Shown: positions 26,119 through 36,142, numbered from the stretch's first letter. The stretch is DNA of 64,000 bases from Streptomyces ochraceiscleroticus (GCF_000720485.1 NZ_JOAX01000005.1:248001-312000), one strand, 5' to 3'. Notes: generated by a model not told the origin, from the sequence alone. A program made the numbers and translations.

Positions 26119-26433
26119 ATGTCACGAATGGCGAAGCTCACCGCTCTCACGGCGCTCGCGGCCACTGCCGTCCTCGGTGGGGCGACGACCGCTTCCGCTA
26201 CCAACGGCGGAAGCGGCGGTGGCGCCGGTGCGGCTGCCGCCGCGTCGAATTCCCCCGGCGTGCTGTCGGGCAACGTGGTCCAGGTGCCGATCAGCATCCC
26301 GATCAACGCCTGCGGCAACACTGTCGACATCATCGGCTTGCTGAACCCGGCCTTCGGCAACACCTGCGTCAGCGGCCACCCCGGCCAGCAGAACGACCAC
26401 CACCACAACAACCACCACAACAACGGGCACTGA
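26119..26433 (+). CDS. Short chaplin with His/Asn-rich tail
   Basis: 104 residues. A Sec signal peptide (about 1-28, cleaved near ASA) and a Gly/Ala-rich linker precede one chaplin domain (about 43-86: SPGVLSGNVVQVPISIPIN, CGNTVDIIGLLNPAFGNTC with the two conserved Cys). Short chaplins assemble into amyloid fibres that make aerial hyphae hydrophobic. Unusually, the protein ends in an 18-residue tail rich in His and Asn (QQNDHHHNNHHNNGH) that could bind Cu or Zn. The start at 26119 has GAAAGG nine bases upstream. It is divergent from cslA, whose product also acts at the hyphal surface. Confidence 0.92.
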   Translation: MSRMAKLTALTALAATAVLGGATTASATNGGSGGGAGAAAAASNSPGVLSGNVVQVPISIPINACGNTVDIIGLLNPAFGNTCVSGHPGQQNDHHHNNHHNNGH

Positions 26434-26455
26434 GACCGGCCCGCCCGCGCCCGCT

Positions 26456-26518
26456 CCCGTCCGGTGTTCCCAGCCCGGCACCGGACGGGACGGGCCGGCT
26501 GCACACAGCAGCCGGCCC
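26456..26518. terminator. Tandem hairpins between chaplin and hydroxyacid dehydrogenase
   Basis: Two strong stem-loops: CCCGTCCGGTG/CACCGGACGGG (26456-26466 with 26479-26489, 12-base loop) and GGGCCGGCTGC/GCAGCCGGCCC (26492-26502 with 26508-26518, 5-base loop). They sit between convergent genes and probably terminate both; no T-tract, as is usual in Streptomyces. Confidence 0.75.
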
Positions 26519-26544
26519 GGGTACCGCGGAGGAGGGTCTCGGCG

Positions 26545-27579
26545 TTACCGCAGGACCTCCGGGTTGGCGCAGTGGGCCGGCGGCTCGCCGCGCAGGAAGC
26601 GGCCCACCTCGCCCGCCACGATCCGTGCCGCCTTGTGGGCGACGCCCTGGCTGCCGCCCGCGATGTGCGGGGTGAGCACGACGCCGGGGGCCGTGAGCAG
26701 GGGCGAGCCGGCGGGGATCGGCTCCTCGGGGAAGACGTCGAAGCCGGCGGCGGAGAGCCGGCCGGCGGCGAGCGCGTCGCACGCCGCGTCGTAGTCGAGC
26801 AGCGCGCCGCGGGCGCAGTTGACCAGTACCGCCCCCTCCGGCAGGAGGTCGAGCTGCTTCCGGCCGATCATGCCGGTGGTCTCCTCGGTGACCCGCGCGT
26901 GCAGCGAGACGATCCGGGAACGGGTGAGCAGCTCCTCCAGGGACACCTGCTCGGCGATCCCCGCCAGCCGCTCGGGATCGGCGTACGGGTCGTGTACCAG
27001 CACCGTCGCGCCCAGCGCGAGCAGTACCTTGGCGACCCGGCTGCCGACGGCGCCGAAGCCGACCAGGCCGACGGTGGCACCGTCGATCTCGATGCCGCAG
27101 TTGTCGTAGTCGAAGTAGTCCCCGCGCCAGACGCCGCGCCGCAGGTCGGTGTGGACGTCGCCGAGGCCGCGTGCCGCGGCGAGGATCAGCGCCAGGGTGT
27201 GCTCGGCGGTGGCGACGGCGTTGCGGCCGGGCGCGTAGCAGACGGCGACGCCGTGCCGGGTGGCCGCTTCGAGGTTGGCGTTGACCGGGCCGCCGCGGCT
27301 GGCGCAGAAGAGCTCCAGGTCCGGGCAGTTGGCGAGGATGCGCTCGGTGAGCGGGGCCAGTTGGGTGACGCAGACGCGGGCGCCCTGCAGCGCCTCGATC
27401 ATCTCGTCCTCGGTGCCGGACGCCTCCCGCACCTCGGCGACCGGGCCGAACGGGGTGTGCGGCCAGGGCAGCAGCAGTTCGCGGACCTCGGCGGCGCCGC
27501 CGGTCGCGGCGCCGACCTCGTCGGTGAGCAGGCGGGGCAGGACGAAGTGGTCGCCTGCGGCCAGGACGGTGGTGGGCAT
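26545..27579 (-). CDS. D-isomer-specific 2-hydroxyacid dehydrogenase
   Basis: 344 residues, cytosolic NAD(P)-dependent enzyme related to phosphoglycerate dehydrogenase. It has NAD site VGLVGFGAVGSRVAKVL, catalytic Arg in NCARGALLDYD, Glu in DVFPEEPIPAGSPLL and His in VLTPHIAGGS. It is the last gene of the operon running from the MFS permease and lies 31 bases after the phosphatase. It should oxidise or reduce a hydroxy/keto acid derived from the imported sugar or polyol; the substrate is unknown. The start at 27579 has GGAG 11 bases upstream. Confidence 0.87.
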   Translation of the reverse strand: MPTTVLAAGDHFVLPRLLTDEVGAATGGAAEVRELLLPWPHTPFGPVAEVREASGTEDEMIEALQGARVCVTQLAPLTERILANCPDLELFCASRGGPVNANLEAATRHGVAVCYAPGRNAVATAEHTLALILAAARGLGDVHTDLRRGVWRGDYFDYDNCGIEIDGATVGLVGFGAVGSRVAKVLLALGATVLVHDPYADPERLAGIAEQVSLEELLTRSRIVSLHARVTEETTGMIGRKQLDLLPEGAVLVNCARGALLDYDAACDALAAGRLSAAGFDVFPEEPIPAGSPLLTAPGVVLTPHIAGGSQGVAHKAARIVAGEVGRFLRGEPPAHCANPEVLR

Positions 27580-27610
27580 GTCGCTCGTTTCTCCGTGTGT
27601 GCGGTGCGGG

Positions 27611-28237
27611 TCAGTGGGTGCCGGAAGAGGGCAGGGCACAGGGCGCGTTCAGCCGGAGCAGGGACGCCTGTCCGCCCTTGAGGCGCAGCTCGGTGAGGGC
27701 CCCGTTGTCCAGCGCGGGGAAGACCGTGCGGTACGTACCGAGGGGGATGCCGAGCGTGCGGCAGAGCAACAGCCGGACGAGGGTGGAGTGGGCGACGACC
27801 AGGACGCGGCCGCCGGGCAGCTCCCGGGCCAGGTCGGCGAGGCAGGCCGCGGCCCGCGCCGCGGCCTCCTCGGGGTCCTCGCCGCCGGGCAGGTGGTGGC
27901 GGACGGGGTCGCGGAGGAACGCGTCGAGCCGTTCGGGGAACTCCTCGCGCATCTCGGTGCGGGTGAGCCCGTCACCGCGGCCGAAGTCGACCTCCAGGAG
28001 ACGTGCGTCGACGCGCGGTGCGAGGCCGAGGGCGCGCGCGGCCGGCTCGGCGGTGAGCCGGGCCCGGGAGAGCGGGGAGCAGACCACCGCATCGATGTCG
28101 GCCCCGGCGGCCCACGCCGCGAGCTCGGCGGCCTGCGCGTGGCCCCGTTCGGTGAGGGCGACGTCGGTGCGTCCGGCGTAGCGGTTCTCCGCGTGCCAGA
28201 CGGTCTCGCCGTGGCGTACCAGGAGGAAGTCGGTCAC
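27611..28237 (-). CDS. Histidine phosphatase (phosphoglycerate mutase-like)
   Basis: 208 residues of the histidine phosphatase superfamily: [20 protein letters not shown] carries the RHG catalytic His, EVDFGRGDG a conserved acid region, and [13 protein letters not shown] the second His. It probably removes phosphate from a sugar or polyol phosphate in this pathway. GTG start at 28237 overlaps the upstream kinase stop (GTGA), indicating translational coupling. Confidence 0.88.
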   Translation of the reverse strand: MTDFLLVRHGETVWHAENRYAGRTDVALTERGHAQAAELAAWAAGADIDAVVCSPLSRARLTAEPAARALGLAPRVDARLLEVDFGRGDGLTRTEMREEFPERLDAFLRDPVRHHLPGGEDPEEAAARAAACLADLARELPGGRVLVVAHSTLVRLLLCRTLGIPLGTYRTVFPALDNGALTELRLKGGQASLLRLNAPCALPSSGTH

Positions 28238-29742
28238 TGCTGGGCCTTTCTGACGGCGTGCTCGGCCACTTCGGGGGCCAGCCAGCCGCGGTCGTTCAGC
28301 CCGTCCACGAATGCCGCGTAGGCGGGGAGGAAGCGGGCGGTGCGCTCGGGGTCGGGGTGGTGTGCGGTGCGTACGCGGACCATCGCGGTGGCGGCCTCGG
28401 TGAGCGGGGTGCCGTCGGCGGTGGCCGCGAGCACGGCCATGCCGAGGGCGCCCTCGGCCTGTTCGGGCAGGGTCACGGTCCGGCCGAGGACGTCGGCGCG
28501 CAGCTGGTTCCAGTACGTGTTGCGGGTGCCGCCGCCGGTGAGGGTGAGCGGGCCGTCGACGGGGGCGCCGAGGTGGCCGAGGTAGTCGAAGCAGAGCCGT
28601 TCGAGGCAGGCGACGCCGAGCAGATGGGCGTGGAAGCGCTCCGCCTCGTCCGCCGGCTCGCCCAGCACGAACGGGCGGGCTTCCGGCGCGCGGAAGGGGA
28701 AGCGCTCGCCGCCGGAGCCGGCGAGGGGGTACGCGACGGGGTCGTGCCCCCGGCTCGCCGCGGGCCGTCCGGTGCGGGTGGCCCGCTCGGTGAACTCCGC
28801 CAGGTCGGCGCCGGGGAACTCGCGGGTCAGGACGCCCGCGCCGCTGCTGGACGCGGCGCCGGGCAGCCAGGTGTCGCCGGGGCCGCGGTGGCAGTAGACG
28901 AGGCCGCCGGGGTCGCGGACCAGGCGCGTGCTGACGCCCTTGAGGACGAGCGTCGTGCCGAGTACGGAGTTCCACGCGCCGGGGGCGAGCGCACCGGCCC
29001 CGATCTGAGCGGCGCAGCCGTCCGTCATGCCCGCGACGATCTCCACGCCCTCGGGGATGCCGGTGGCGCGCGCCGCGTCGGCGCACACCGTCCCGAGCAC
29101 GGTACCGGGGCGTACCACCTCCGGTAGCAGCGCGCCGGGCACGCCGAGCGCGGCCAGCTCCTTCTCGGGCCAGCCCTCCGCGAGGAGGTGGTAGCCCGTC
29201 TTGAGGGCGTGACTGGCGTCGCTCGCGACCTGATGGCCCGCCAGCCGCCAGGTGATGAGGTCCACCTGGTGCAGCAGCCGGGTGCCGGGCGCGGTGGCGG
29301 CCGCCGAGTGCTCCAGCAGCCACACCAGCTTCGGCAGCGCCCACGAGGGCTGCATGGTGCGGTAGCCCAGCTCCTCCCAGACTGCGGCGCCGGCCTCGTT
29401 GACCCGGACGGCCTGCGCGGCGGCCCGCCCGTCGTCGTACATCAGGCCCGGCGTGAGCGGAGTGCCCTGGGCGTCGGCGAGCAGGATCGTGCCGGACGTG
29501 CCGTCGAGGGCGAGGGCGGTCACGCGCTGCGGATCGATCCGCGCGAGGGTGTCGCGGCAGGCCGCGGCGAGCGCGTGCCACCACTCCTCGGGGTCCTGCT
29601 CGTGGCGCTCACCCGTACGGCTGCTGTGCAGCGGCCGGGAAGCGGCGGCGAGCACCCGGCCGCCGGCGTCCACGGCGACGGCGCGGGCGCTCTGGGTGCC
29701 CAGGTCGAGGCCGAGCCGTACGGGGTCGGGGTGGCGGGCCAT
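28234..29742 (-). CDS. FGGY-family carbohydrate kinase (first)
   Basis: 502 residues with both halves of the FGGY fold: [17 protein letters not shown] (phosphate loop), [26 protein letters not shown], and [20 protein letters not shown] near the C-terminus. It phosphorylates a ketose or polyol with ATP. Similarity looks nearest to xylulo-/ribulokinase-type enzymes, but the substrate cannot be read from sequence alone. It starts one base after the second kinase stops, in the same operon. Confidence 0.88.
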   Translation of the reverse strand: MARHPDPVRLGLDLGTQSARAVAVDAGGRVLAAASRPLHSSRTGERHEQDPEEWWHALAAACRDTLARIDPQRVTALALDGTSGTILLADAQGTPLTPGLMYDDGRAAAQAVRVNEAGAAVWEELGYRTMQPSWALPKLVWLLEHSAAATAPGTRLLHQVDLITWRLAGHQVASDASHALKTGYHLLAEGWPEKELAALGVPGALLPEVVRPGTVLGTVCADAARATGIPEGVEIVAGMTDGCAAQIGAGALAPGAWNSVLGTTLVLKGVSTRLVRDPGGLVYCHRGPGDTWLPGAASSSGAGVLTREFPGADLAEFTERATRTGRPAASRGHDPVAYPLAGSGGERFPFRAPEARPFVLGEPADEAERFHAHLLGVACLERLCFDYLGHLGAPVDGPLTLTGGGTRNTYWNQLRADVLGRTVTLPEQAEGALGMAVLAATADGTPLTEAATAMVRVRTAHHPDPERTARFLPAYAAFVDGLNDRGWLAPEVAEHAVRKAQQ

Positions 29743-29743
29743 C

Positions 29744-31246
29744 TCAGATCTCCTCCTTCGGGGTGCCCGGCTGCCAGCCGGCCTCGCGGGCCAGCGCGCG
29801 CCAGGAGAGGAAGGCGGCGTACCGGTCGGTGTAGAGCGCGGCGCGCTCCGGGTCGGGCTCCCAGGCGGGTCCCATGTGGACGTACGTGTCGGCGGCGCGG
29901 TGCATGCTCGACTCGGCCCCCGTGAGCACGAGGCCGGTGAGGAAGGCGCCCTTCGCGCCGAGTTCGGTGTCGGTGGAGCGGGTGGTGGGCACGCCCGTGA
30001 CGTCCGCGAGCAGGCCGCACCACGCGTCGCTCCGCGCCCCGCCGCCGCACAGCCGCAGCTCGCTGACCTCCGTACGGGAGGCGGTGAGCGCGTCGCGCAG
30101 AGTGAGTGAGAGCCCTTCGAGCACGCCGCGGGCGATGTCGGCCCGGGTGTGCTCCAGGCTCAGTCCCCAGAAGGTGCCGCGGGCGCGCGGGTCGAGGAAG
30201 GGGGCGCGTTCGCCGGCGGGGGACAGGTACGGGAGGAAGGCGAGGCCGTGCGCGCCGGGCACGGAACGGAACGCCTCGGTACACAGCTCCTCGGCTCCGG
30301 ACAGACCCAGCACCCCGGCGGTCCAGTTCAGTACCTCGGTGCCGGAGAGCGTGGGGAAGGCGCGCAGGACGCGCTCGCGGCCGCGGTAGGCGATGTGGAT
30401 GCCGCTCGGTTCGCCGGTGGTGTCGACGGCGGTGCGGACGACCTCGGCGCACAGTGTGGTGCCGAGGATCGCGCACGCCTGGCCGGGGTTGACCACGCCG
30501 ATGCCGCGCGCGGTGGCAGCGATGTCGTAGGGCGCCATGACGACGGGCAGCCCGGCGGGGACGCCCAGTTCGGCGGCGGCAGCGCCGGTGATCTCCGCGA
30601 TGCGCCGGTCGTCGCCGACGACATCGGGCAGCAGCCGCTCGGCCCCGCGCAGCCCGAAGAGGTCGATGACCTGCTGGTCGTACGCGCCGGTGGCATGGTC
30701 GAGGAACGGCGCCGAGGCATCCGACTCGTCGATCACCCGCTCGCCGGTGAGCCGGAGGAAGAGCCAGCCGGCGGCGGTGAGGGCGGCGTCGGAGCGGGCG
30801 AGGCGCTGCGGGTCGTGGCGCGCGAACCAGGTGAGGATCGCGTTCGGCAGGCCCGCGAAGGTCAGCGAGCCGTTGCGCCGGAACGCCTCCTCCAGGACGC
30901 CGGAGCGGCCCCACTCGGTGACCGTGTCGGCGGCCCGCCCGTCGGACCACAGGACGGCCGGGCCGGTGGGCCGGCCGCGCTCGTCGACCAGCCAGCAGCC
31001 GTCGCCCTGTGCGGTGAAGGTGACCAGCCACACCGGGTCGGCACCCCGGTCGCGTACCTCGGCGAGCGCTTCCCGCACGGTGTGCACGACCGCGTCCCAC
31101 ACGGCGTCCATGTCCTGCTCGGCCCAGCCCGGGTGGGGGCGGTCGACGGCGGTGGCGCGCCGGGAGACGGCGACCTCGTGGCCCTGGTCGTCGTAGACGA
31201 CGGACTTGATCAGCGAGGTCCCGACATCGATGGAGAGTACAGACAT
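29744..31246 (-). CDS. FGGY-family carbohydrate kinase (second)
   Basis: 500 residues, a distant paralogue of the neighbouring kinase: LSIDVGTSLIKSVVYDDQG, VTFTAQGDGCWLVD, APYDIAATARGIGVV, LGTTLCAEVV and LRLCGGGARSDAWCGLLADV. The start at 31246 has AAGGAC four bases upstream and overlaps the permease stop by one base. The glycerol/erythritol/xylulose kinase group is possible; two kinases in one operon imply two phosphorylatable intermediates or epimers. Confidence 0.88.
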   Translation of the reverse strand: MSVLSIDVGTSLIKSVVYDDQGHEVAVSRRATAVDRPHPGWAEQDMDAVWDAVVHTVREALAEVRDRGADPVWLVTFTAQGDGCWLVDERGRPTGPAVLWSDGRAADTVTEWGRSGVLEEAFRRNGSLTFAGLPNAILTWFARHDPQRLARSDAALTAAGWLFLRLTGERVIDESDASAPFLDHATGAYDQQVIDLFGLRGAERLLPDVVGDDRRIAEITGAAAAELGVPAGLPVVMAPYDIAATARGIGVVNPGQACAILGTTLCAEVVRTAVDTTGEPSGIHIAYRGRERVLRAFPTLSGTEVLNWTAGVLGLSGAEELCTEAFRSVPGAHGLAFLPYLSPAGERAPFLDPRARGTFWGLSLEHTRADIARGVLEGLSLTLRDALTASRTEVSELRLCGGGARSDAWCGLLADVTGVPTTRSTDTELGAKGAFLTGLVLTGAESSMHRAADTYVHMGPAWEPDPERAALYTDRYAAFLSWRALAREAGWQPGTPKEEI

Positions 31247-32601
31247 CACAGTCCTTCGGAGGCGGCGGGCGCCGCGGTCGTGGTGGCCGGTACGGGGCCG
31301 GGCGCGGGCTCGCCGTCCGCGCGGCGGGCCCGGTCCTCGGCGGGCGTCCGCAGGAACAGGGCCAGTACGCCGCTCAGCGCGTACAGCCCGGCGAAGATCC
31401 AGATGACGCCCTGCACGCCGAGCGGCCCGAGGAAGAGCGCGACGAGCGCGGGGCCGACGAACGTGCTGGCCCCGGCGCCGAGGTTCAGCGCCGCCATGGC
31501 CTGGCCCTTGTGCGCGGGGGCGAGCGAGGGCATCAGCGCGGAGAGCGGCACGTACCCGGCCAGCGTCGCGCCGAACAGGCCCGCCACCAGCAGGCACAGC
31601 GCGTACTGCCCGCCGAGCAGCGTCGGCACGTAGTACAGCAGCAGCGAGGTGACCGTACAGCCGGCGCCGCCGCACCAGGCGACCGTGCGCCGCCAGCCGA
31701 TCCGGTCGCCGAGCACACCGAAGACCAGGTTGAAGACGATGTTGACCGCGAACATCACGGACAGCAGGCGCAGCCACTGCGACAGGCTCAGCCCGACGGT
31801 CTGGGTGAAGAACGCCGGCAGGCACACCAGGAAGCCGAACTCCGGCACCGTATTGATCATGCGGACGACGGCACCCATGCCGATCCGCGGGTTGCGCCCG
31901 AGCAGTGCGAGACTGCCGAAGAGCGTGGCGAGGGGCCGCTCACCGGCCGGCGCCAGCCGCCGGAAGCCGGTCCGCTCGCGGACGAGCAGCAGCGCGATCA
32001 GCCCGCCGAGGACGACCAGGCCGAGCGAGAACCACAGCGTGCGGTAGGCGCCGATCTGCGGAATGAGGAAGCTCGCGACGAGCGACCCCAGCGTCGGCAG
32101 CCCGCCGGTGAAGGCGAACCAGAACCACCCGACGGCCGTACCGAGCCGCTTCTCGGGCGCCGTCGCCGCGATCCACACCAGGAAGCCGAACGCGAAGAGC
32201 GGATAGCCGATGCCGCGCAGGCCGTAGCTGAGGAGCAGCAGCGGATAGTTCATCGAGGGCACCGCGATCGCCAGCATGAGCACCTGGAAGCCCACCCAGG
32301 CACCGAACCCCGCCATCATCACCCGGCGCGGACCCCACAGGTCCGACAGCGCGCCGGAGAGCCACGCGGCGACGGACGCGGTGACGCCGTAGACGGTGAA
32401 CAGCATCGCCACCCGCTGCGCGGACAGGCCCTCCTGCACCAGGTACGGCGAGAGATACCCGGACTCGACACCGTCACCGATCATGAACACGAGGACGCCG
32501 AGGAATCCCCAGGCGAGCCCGCGGGGAATGCCGAGCCGGTCGGTCCAGGCCGGCCGCTGTGTGCGCGGCGGCCCGGTCGGCCCGGGAGAAGTACTGGCCA
32601 C
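31246..32601 (-). CDS. MFS permease, polyol permease-like
   Basis: 451 residues with about 12 transmembrane helices. The start of helix 1 (LGVLVFMIGDGVESGYLSPYL) resembles ribitol/arabinitol-type polyol permeases as I know them. It brings substrate in by proton symport. GTG start at 32601 has GAGG about six bases upstream; a longer upstream frame lacks family features. It is first gene of the operon permease-kinase-kinase-phosphatase-dehydrogenase and divergent from a DeoR regulator. Confidence 0.82.
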   Translation of the reverse strand: MASTSPGPTGPPRTQRPAWTDRLGIPRGLAWGFLGVLVFMIGDGVESGYLSPYLVQEGLSAQRVAMLFTVYGVTASVAAWLSGALSDLWGPRRVMMAGFGAWVGFQVLMLAIAVPSMNYPLLLLSYGLRGIGYPLFAFGFLVWIAATAPEKRLGTAVGWFWFAFTGGLPTLGSLVASFLIPQIGAYRTLWFSLGLVVLGGLIALLLVRERTGFRRLAPAGERPLATLFGSLALLGRNPRIGMGAVVRMINTVPEFGFLVCLPAFFTQTVGLSLSQWLRLLSVMFAVNIVFNLVFGVLGDRIGWRRTVAWCGGAGCTVTSLLLYYVPTLLGGQYALCLLVAGLFGATLAGYVPLSALMPSLAPAHKGQAMAALNLGAGASTFVGPALVALFLGPLGVQGVIWIFAGLYALSGVLALFLRTPAEDRARRADGEPAPGPVPATTTAAPAASEGL

Positions 32602-32885
32602 GAGGCACCTCTTCCAGTGATACGGGCGGCCGCGCCCCTGACCGGCGCGGCCGGGCCCTTCTGGAACCGATGCAACGCGGGCCGCGCCGAGCCGGTCAAC
32701 GCCCGCCGGACCACCTCTCGCGGGCCGGCCGGGCCGCCGCGTGAAAACCGCCGGCGGCGGACCCCGGTACCCCGGGCTTAACATGGCGGCAACGCGGCGT
32801 GAGCTCGGCATTTCCACGCTGACCTGGGGCGCCGAAGCAGTCCCGCCGTGTGAGATCCGCGTGAAGTTAACGAGAGGTTCCCGCA
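32602..32885. promoter_or_regulatory. 284-base divergent promoter region, permease / DeoR
   Basis: No gene. It carries divergent promoters. GTTAAC-like words occur at 32776-32781 (CTTAAC) and 32865-32871 (GTTAACG), which may be part of DeoR sites; no clear palindrome is seen. Confidence 0.4.
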
Positions 32886-33719
32886 GTGACCGAGGACGAC
32901 GGCGCCGCATCGGGCGGTGGCACGCCGGGCGCCGGCGCGCGACGGGAGGACATCCAGCACGCACGGCGGCAGCGCATCCGCGAGCAGGTCGCCGCCGAGG
33001 GCTTCGTCCGCACCGCCGCGCTCGCCGAGGAGTACGCGGTCAGCATCATGACCATCCACCGCGACCTGGACGTCCTCCAGGCGCAGGGCTGGCTGCGCAA
33101 GGTTCGGGGCGGCGCCTCCTCGCTGCCCTCGCTGCTCTTCCACGGCGACATCAGCGAGCGCATGGCCGCCATGAACGCGACGAAACGCCGGCTCGCCCGC
33201 GCCGCGCTCCGGCTGCTCACCCCCGGCCAGACCGTCATGATCGACGAGTCCACCACCTGCCTCGCGCTGGCCCAGCACCTCACCGAACGCGGCCCGCTCA
33301 CCGTCATCAGCAACTTCCTGCCGGTCATCAAGCTGCTGGCGGGGGAGCCCGGCATCACCCTCCTCGCACTGGGCGGCGCCTACTACCCGGCGTACGACGC
33401 GTTCCTCGGCCCGCACACCGCCGACGCCGTCCGCTCCTTCCGCGCGGATGTGCTGTTCATGTCCACCACGGCCGTCACCGGCGACGTCTGCTATCACCAG
33501 TCGCAGGAGACGGTGCAGGTCAAACGGGCGCTGATGGACCGGGCCGCGCGCCGCGTGCTGCTGGTGGACCACACCAAGTTCGCCCGCAGGGGCGTGTACG
33601 CGCTCGCCCCGCTCACCGACTTCGACACCGTCCTCGTCGACGACGCGCTGCCCGTCGCCGAGCTGCGCCGCCTCCGCGACCTGGGGGTGTCCGTGATCAC
33701 GGTCGGCGGCGGCGCCTGA
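32886..33719 (+). CDS. DeoR-family transcriptional regulator
   Basis: 277 residues: an N-terminal DeoR helix-turn-helix (about 25-80; RQRIREQVAAEGFVRTAALA, VSIMTIHRDLDVLQ) and a C-terminal phosphosugar-sensing domain (TVMIDESTTCLALAQHL, DHTKFARRGVYALAPL). It is expected to repress the divergent permease-kinase operon until a phosphorylated intermediate binds. GTG start at 32886 has GAGAGG eight bases upstream. Confidence 0.9.
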   Translation: MTEDDGAASGGGTPGAGARREDIQHARRQRIREQVAAEGFVRTAALAEEYAVSIMTIHRDLDVLQAQGWLRKVRGGASSLPSLLFHGDISERMAAMNATKRRLARAALRLLTPGQTVMIDESTTCLALAQHLTERGPLTVISNFLPVIKLLAGEPGITLLALGGAYYPAYDAFLGPHTADAVRSFRADVLFMSTTAVTGDVCYHQSQETVQVKRALMDRAARRVLLVDHTKFARRGVYALAPLTDFDTVLVDDALPVAELRRLRDLGVSVITVGGGA

Positions 33720-33800
33720 GACGCACGCTTTAACACGCGGGGCGGCGACGGCGCCGCACTTCGCGCAATCGCGTCCGGCGCGCGGGCACCGCCCGCCACC

Positions 33801-36131
33801 ATGCCCAGGGTGGACACCGTACGCGTCGGGCTCCGCGTCGAAGGGACCGTGCAGGGGGTCGGGTTCCGGCCCTTCGTGCACGCGACGGCCTCCCGGCTCG
33901 CGCTGAGCGGGCTGGTCGCCAACGACCCCGCCGGAGTACTCATCGAGGTCGAGGGCCCGGCGGACGCCGTTGCGCGCTTCCGGGAGTTGCTGGAGAGCCA
34001 GGCGCCGCCGCTGGCCGTCATCGAGCGGATCACCACGCGGCCGCTGCCGCCGGCCGGCGAAGCGGACCCCCGCTTCGTCATCGCGGCCAGCCACCGCGCG
34101 GCCGGCGCGGCGGATCACACGCAACGCACCCCGATCGCCCCGGACATCGCCACCTGCGCCGACTGCCTGCGCGAACTCCGCGACCCCGCCGACCGGCGGC
34201 ACCGCTATCCCTTCATCAACTGCACCAACTGCGGCCCGCGGTACACCATCACGCGCGACCTGCCCTACGACCGGGCCCGCACGACGATGGCCGGCTTCCC
34301 GATGTGTGCCGACTGCTCGGCCGAGTACGAGGACCCCACCGACCGGCGCTTCCACGCCCAGCCGCTCTGTTGCCCCGCCTGCGGCCCGACGCTCCGGCTG
34401 GTCGACGCGTCCGGTACGCCGGTGCCGGGCGAGCCGGTCGCGGCGGCGGCCGGGCTGCTGCGTGCCGGGCGGATCCTCGCGGTCAAGGGGCTGGGCGGCT
34501 ACCACCTCGCCGTGGACGCCGGGTGCGAGTCGGCCGCCGCGGCGCTGCGGGCACGCAAGCACCGCGCGGACAAGCCGTTCGCGGTGTTCGTCCCCGACCT
34601 GGAGACGGCCGAGCGGCTGTGTGAACTGGACGATGAGGCAAGGGAGTTGCTCACCGGGCCGCAGTGCCCCATCGTGCTGGCCGCCCGCCGGCCACCCCCA
34701 CATGAAGCGCCGACGATCGCGGCATCCGTCGCCCCCGGCTGCCGCGAACTCGGTCTGCTGCTGCCCTACACCCCGCTGCACCACCTCCTCGCCGCGGAAC
34801 TCGCCGGCCCCGCCGTCCTCACCAGCGGCAACCTCGCGGACGAGCCGCTCGCCTTCCGTGACGACGACGCCTTCGCACGGCTCGGCACCCTCGCCGACGC
34901 CTTCCTCACCCACGACCGGCCCATCCACCGGCGCGCCGACGACTCCGTGATCCGCGTCCACTCGGGCCGCACCGTCCCGGTGCGGCGGGCACGCGGCTGC
35001 GCCCCGGCACCGCTCACACTGCCCGTGCCCGCCGCCCGCCCGGTACTGGCCTGCGGCGCGGAGCTGAAGAGCACCTTCTGCCTGGCCCGCGGACGGCACG
35101 CGGTCCTCTCCCCGCACCTCGGCGACCTGGAGAACTACGAGACGCTGGCCGCGTACACGGACGGGATCGCCGATTTCGCGCGGCTGTACGCCCTCGACCC
35201 CGCGCTGATCGCGCACGACCTGCACCCCGAATACCTCTCCACCAAGTACGCGCACGACCGCGCCGACGCCACGGACGCGCGCCTCGTCGGCGTCCAGCAT
35301 CACCACGCACACCTCGCCGCCTGCCTGACGGAACATCAGGCGCGCGGCCCGGTCATCGGAGTGGCCTTCGACGGCCTGGGCTGGGGCATCGACGGCACGC
35401 TGTGGGGCGGCGAGTTCCTCCTCGCCGACCTGTGCGGCTTCCGCCGCGCGGGGCATCTCGTGCCGGTGCCGCTCCCCGGTGGCGCGGCGGCGGTCAGGGA
35501 GCCGTGGCGGATGGCCGCCGTACACCTGGACGCGACCGGCAGCGACGGTCTCGCCGTCCGCCGACGGCACGGCGCACGCTGGGACCACGTACGGGCGCTG
35601 GCCGCCGCCGGCGTCAACTCCCCGCTCACCTCCAGCGCCGGCCGGCTCTTCGACGCCGTCGCCGCGGTCCTCTCCCTCCGCGACACCGTGCGCTACGAAG
35701 GGCAGGCGGCGATCGAACTGGAGCGGTGCGCCGACCCAGCGGTCCGCGACGGCTATCCCGTACGCATCGACTGTCCTGCAGGGGGTGAGGACGCCTGCCG
35801 GGTGCACGGCGCTGACCTGGTGCGCGCGGCGGCCGACGACGTGCGCGCGGGTACGCCGCCCGGGACCGTCGCGGCCCGGTTCCACAACGGCGTCGCGCGC
35901 CTGATCGCGGACGTCTGCGGGCGGCTGCGCGAGACCACCGGGCTCACCACCGTTGCGCTCTCCGGCGGCGTCTTCCAGAACGGCTTCTTGCTGGACCGGA
36001 CCGTTCCGGCCCTGGAGCGCGCCGGCTTCCGCGTCCTCACCCACCGCCAAGTGCCGTGCAACGACGGCGGCATCAGCCTCGGCCAGGCGGCCGTCGCGGC
36101 GGCCAGGGACGACGCCGGGGACCTGGAGTGA
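33801..36131 (+). CDS. hypF: HypF carbamoyltransferase
   Basis: 776 residues; makes the carbamoyl group that HypE turns into the CN ligands of the [NiFe] site. Order: acylphosphatase domain (GTVQGVGFRPFVHATA), two zinc fingers (CADCLREL/CTNCGPRY and CADCSAEY/CCPACGP), a YrdC-like domain (ILAVKGLGGYHLAVDA) and a Kae1-like domain with VQHHHAHLAACLTEH and LSGGVFQNGF. No good ribosome site precedes ATG 33801. It points toward hypE and stops only 11 bases from its end, with no terminator visible. Confidence 0.95.
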   Translation: MPRVDTVRVGLRVEGTVQGVGFRPFVHATASRLALSGLVANDPAGVLIEVEGPADAVARFRELLESQAPPLAVIERITTRPLPPAGEADPRFVIAASHRAAGAADHTQRTPIAPDIATCADCLRELRDPADRRHRYPFINCTNCGPRYTITRDLPYDRARTTMAGFPMCADCSAEYEDPTDRRFHAQPLCCPACGPTLRLVDASGTPVPGEPVAAAAGLLRAGRILAVKGLGGYHLAVDAGCESAAAALRARKHRADKPFAVFVPDLETAERLCELDDEARELLTGPQCPIVLAARRPPPHEAPTIAASVAPGCRELGLLLPYTPLHHLLAAELAGPAVLTSGNLADEPLAFRDDDAFARLGTLADAFLTHDRPIHRRADDSVIRVHSGRTVPVRRARGCAPAPLTLPVPAARPVLACGAELKSTFCLARGRHAVLSPHLGDLENYETLAAYTDGIADFARLYALDPALIAHDLHPEYLSTKYAHDRADATDARLVGVQHHHAHLAACLTEHQARGPVIGVAFDGLGWGIDGTLWGGEFLLADLCGFRRAGHLVPVPLPGGAAAVREPWRMAAVHLDATGSDGLAVRRRHGARWDHVRALAAAGVNSPLTSSAGRLFDAVAAVLSLRDTVRYEGQAAIELERCADPAVRDGYPVRIDCPAGGEDACRVHGADLVRAAADDVRAGTPPGTVAARFHNGVARLIADVCGRLRETTGLTTVALSGGVFQNGFLLDRTVPALERAGFRVLTHRQVPCNDGGISLGQAAVAAARDDAGDLE

Positions 36132-36142
36132 GCCGGCAGCGC

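Noticed and set aside
33720..33800. Small gene or terminator between the DeoR and hypF genes
   Set aside because: Eighty-one bases with no strong hairpin and no coding frame that I can support.
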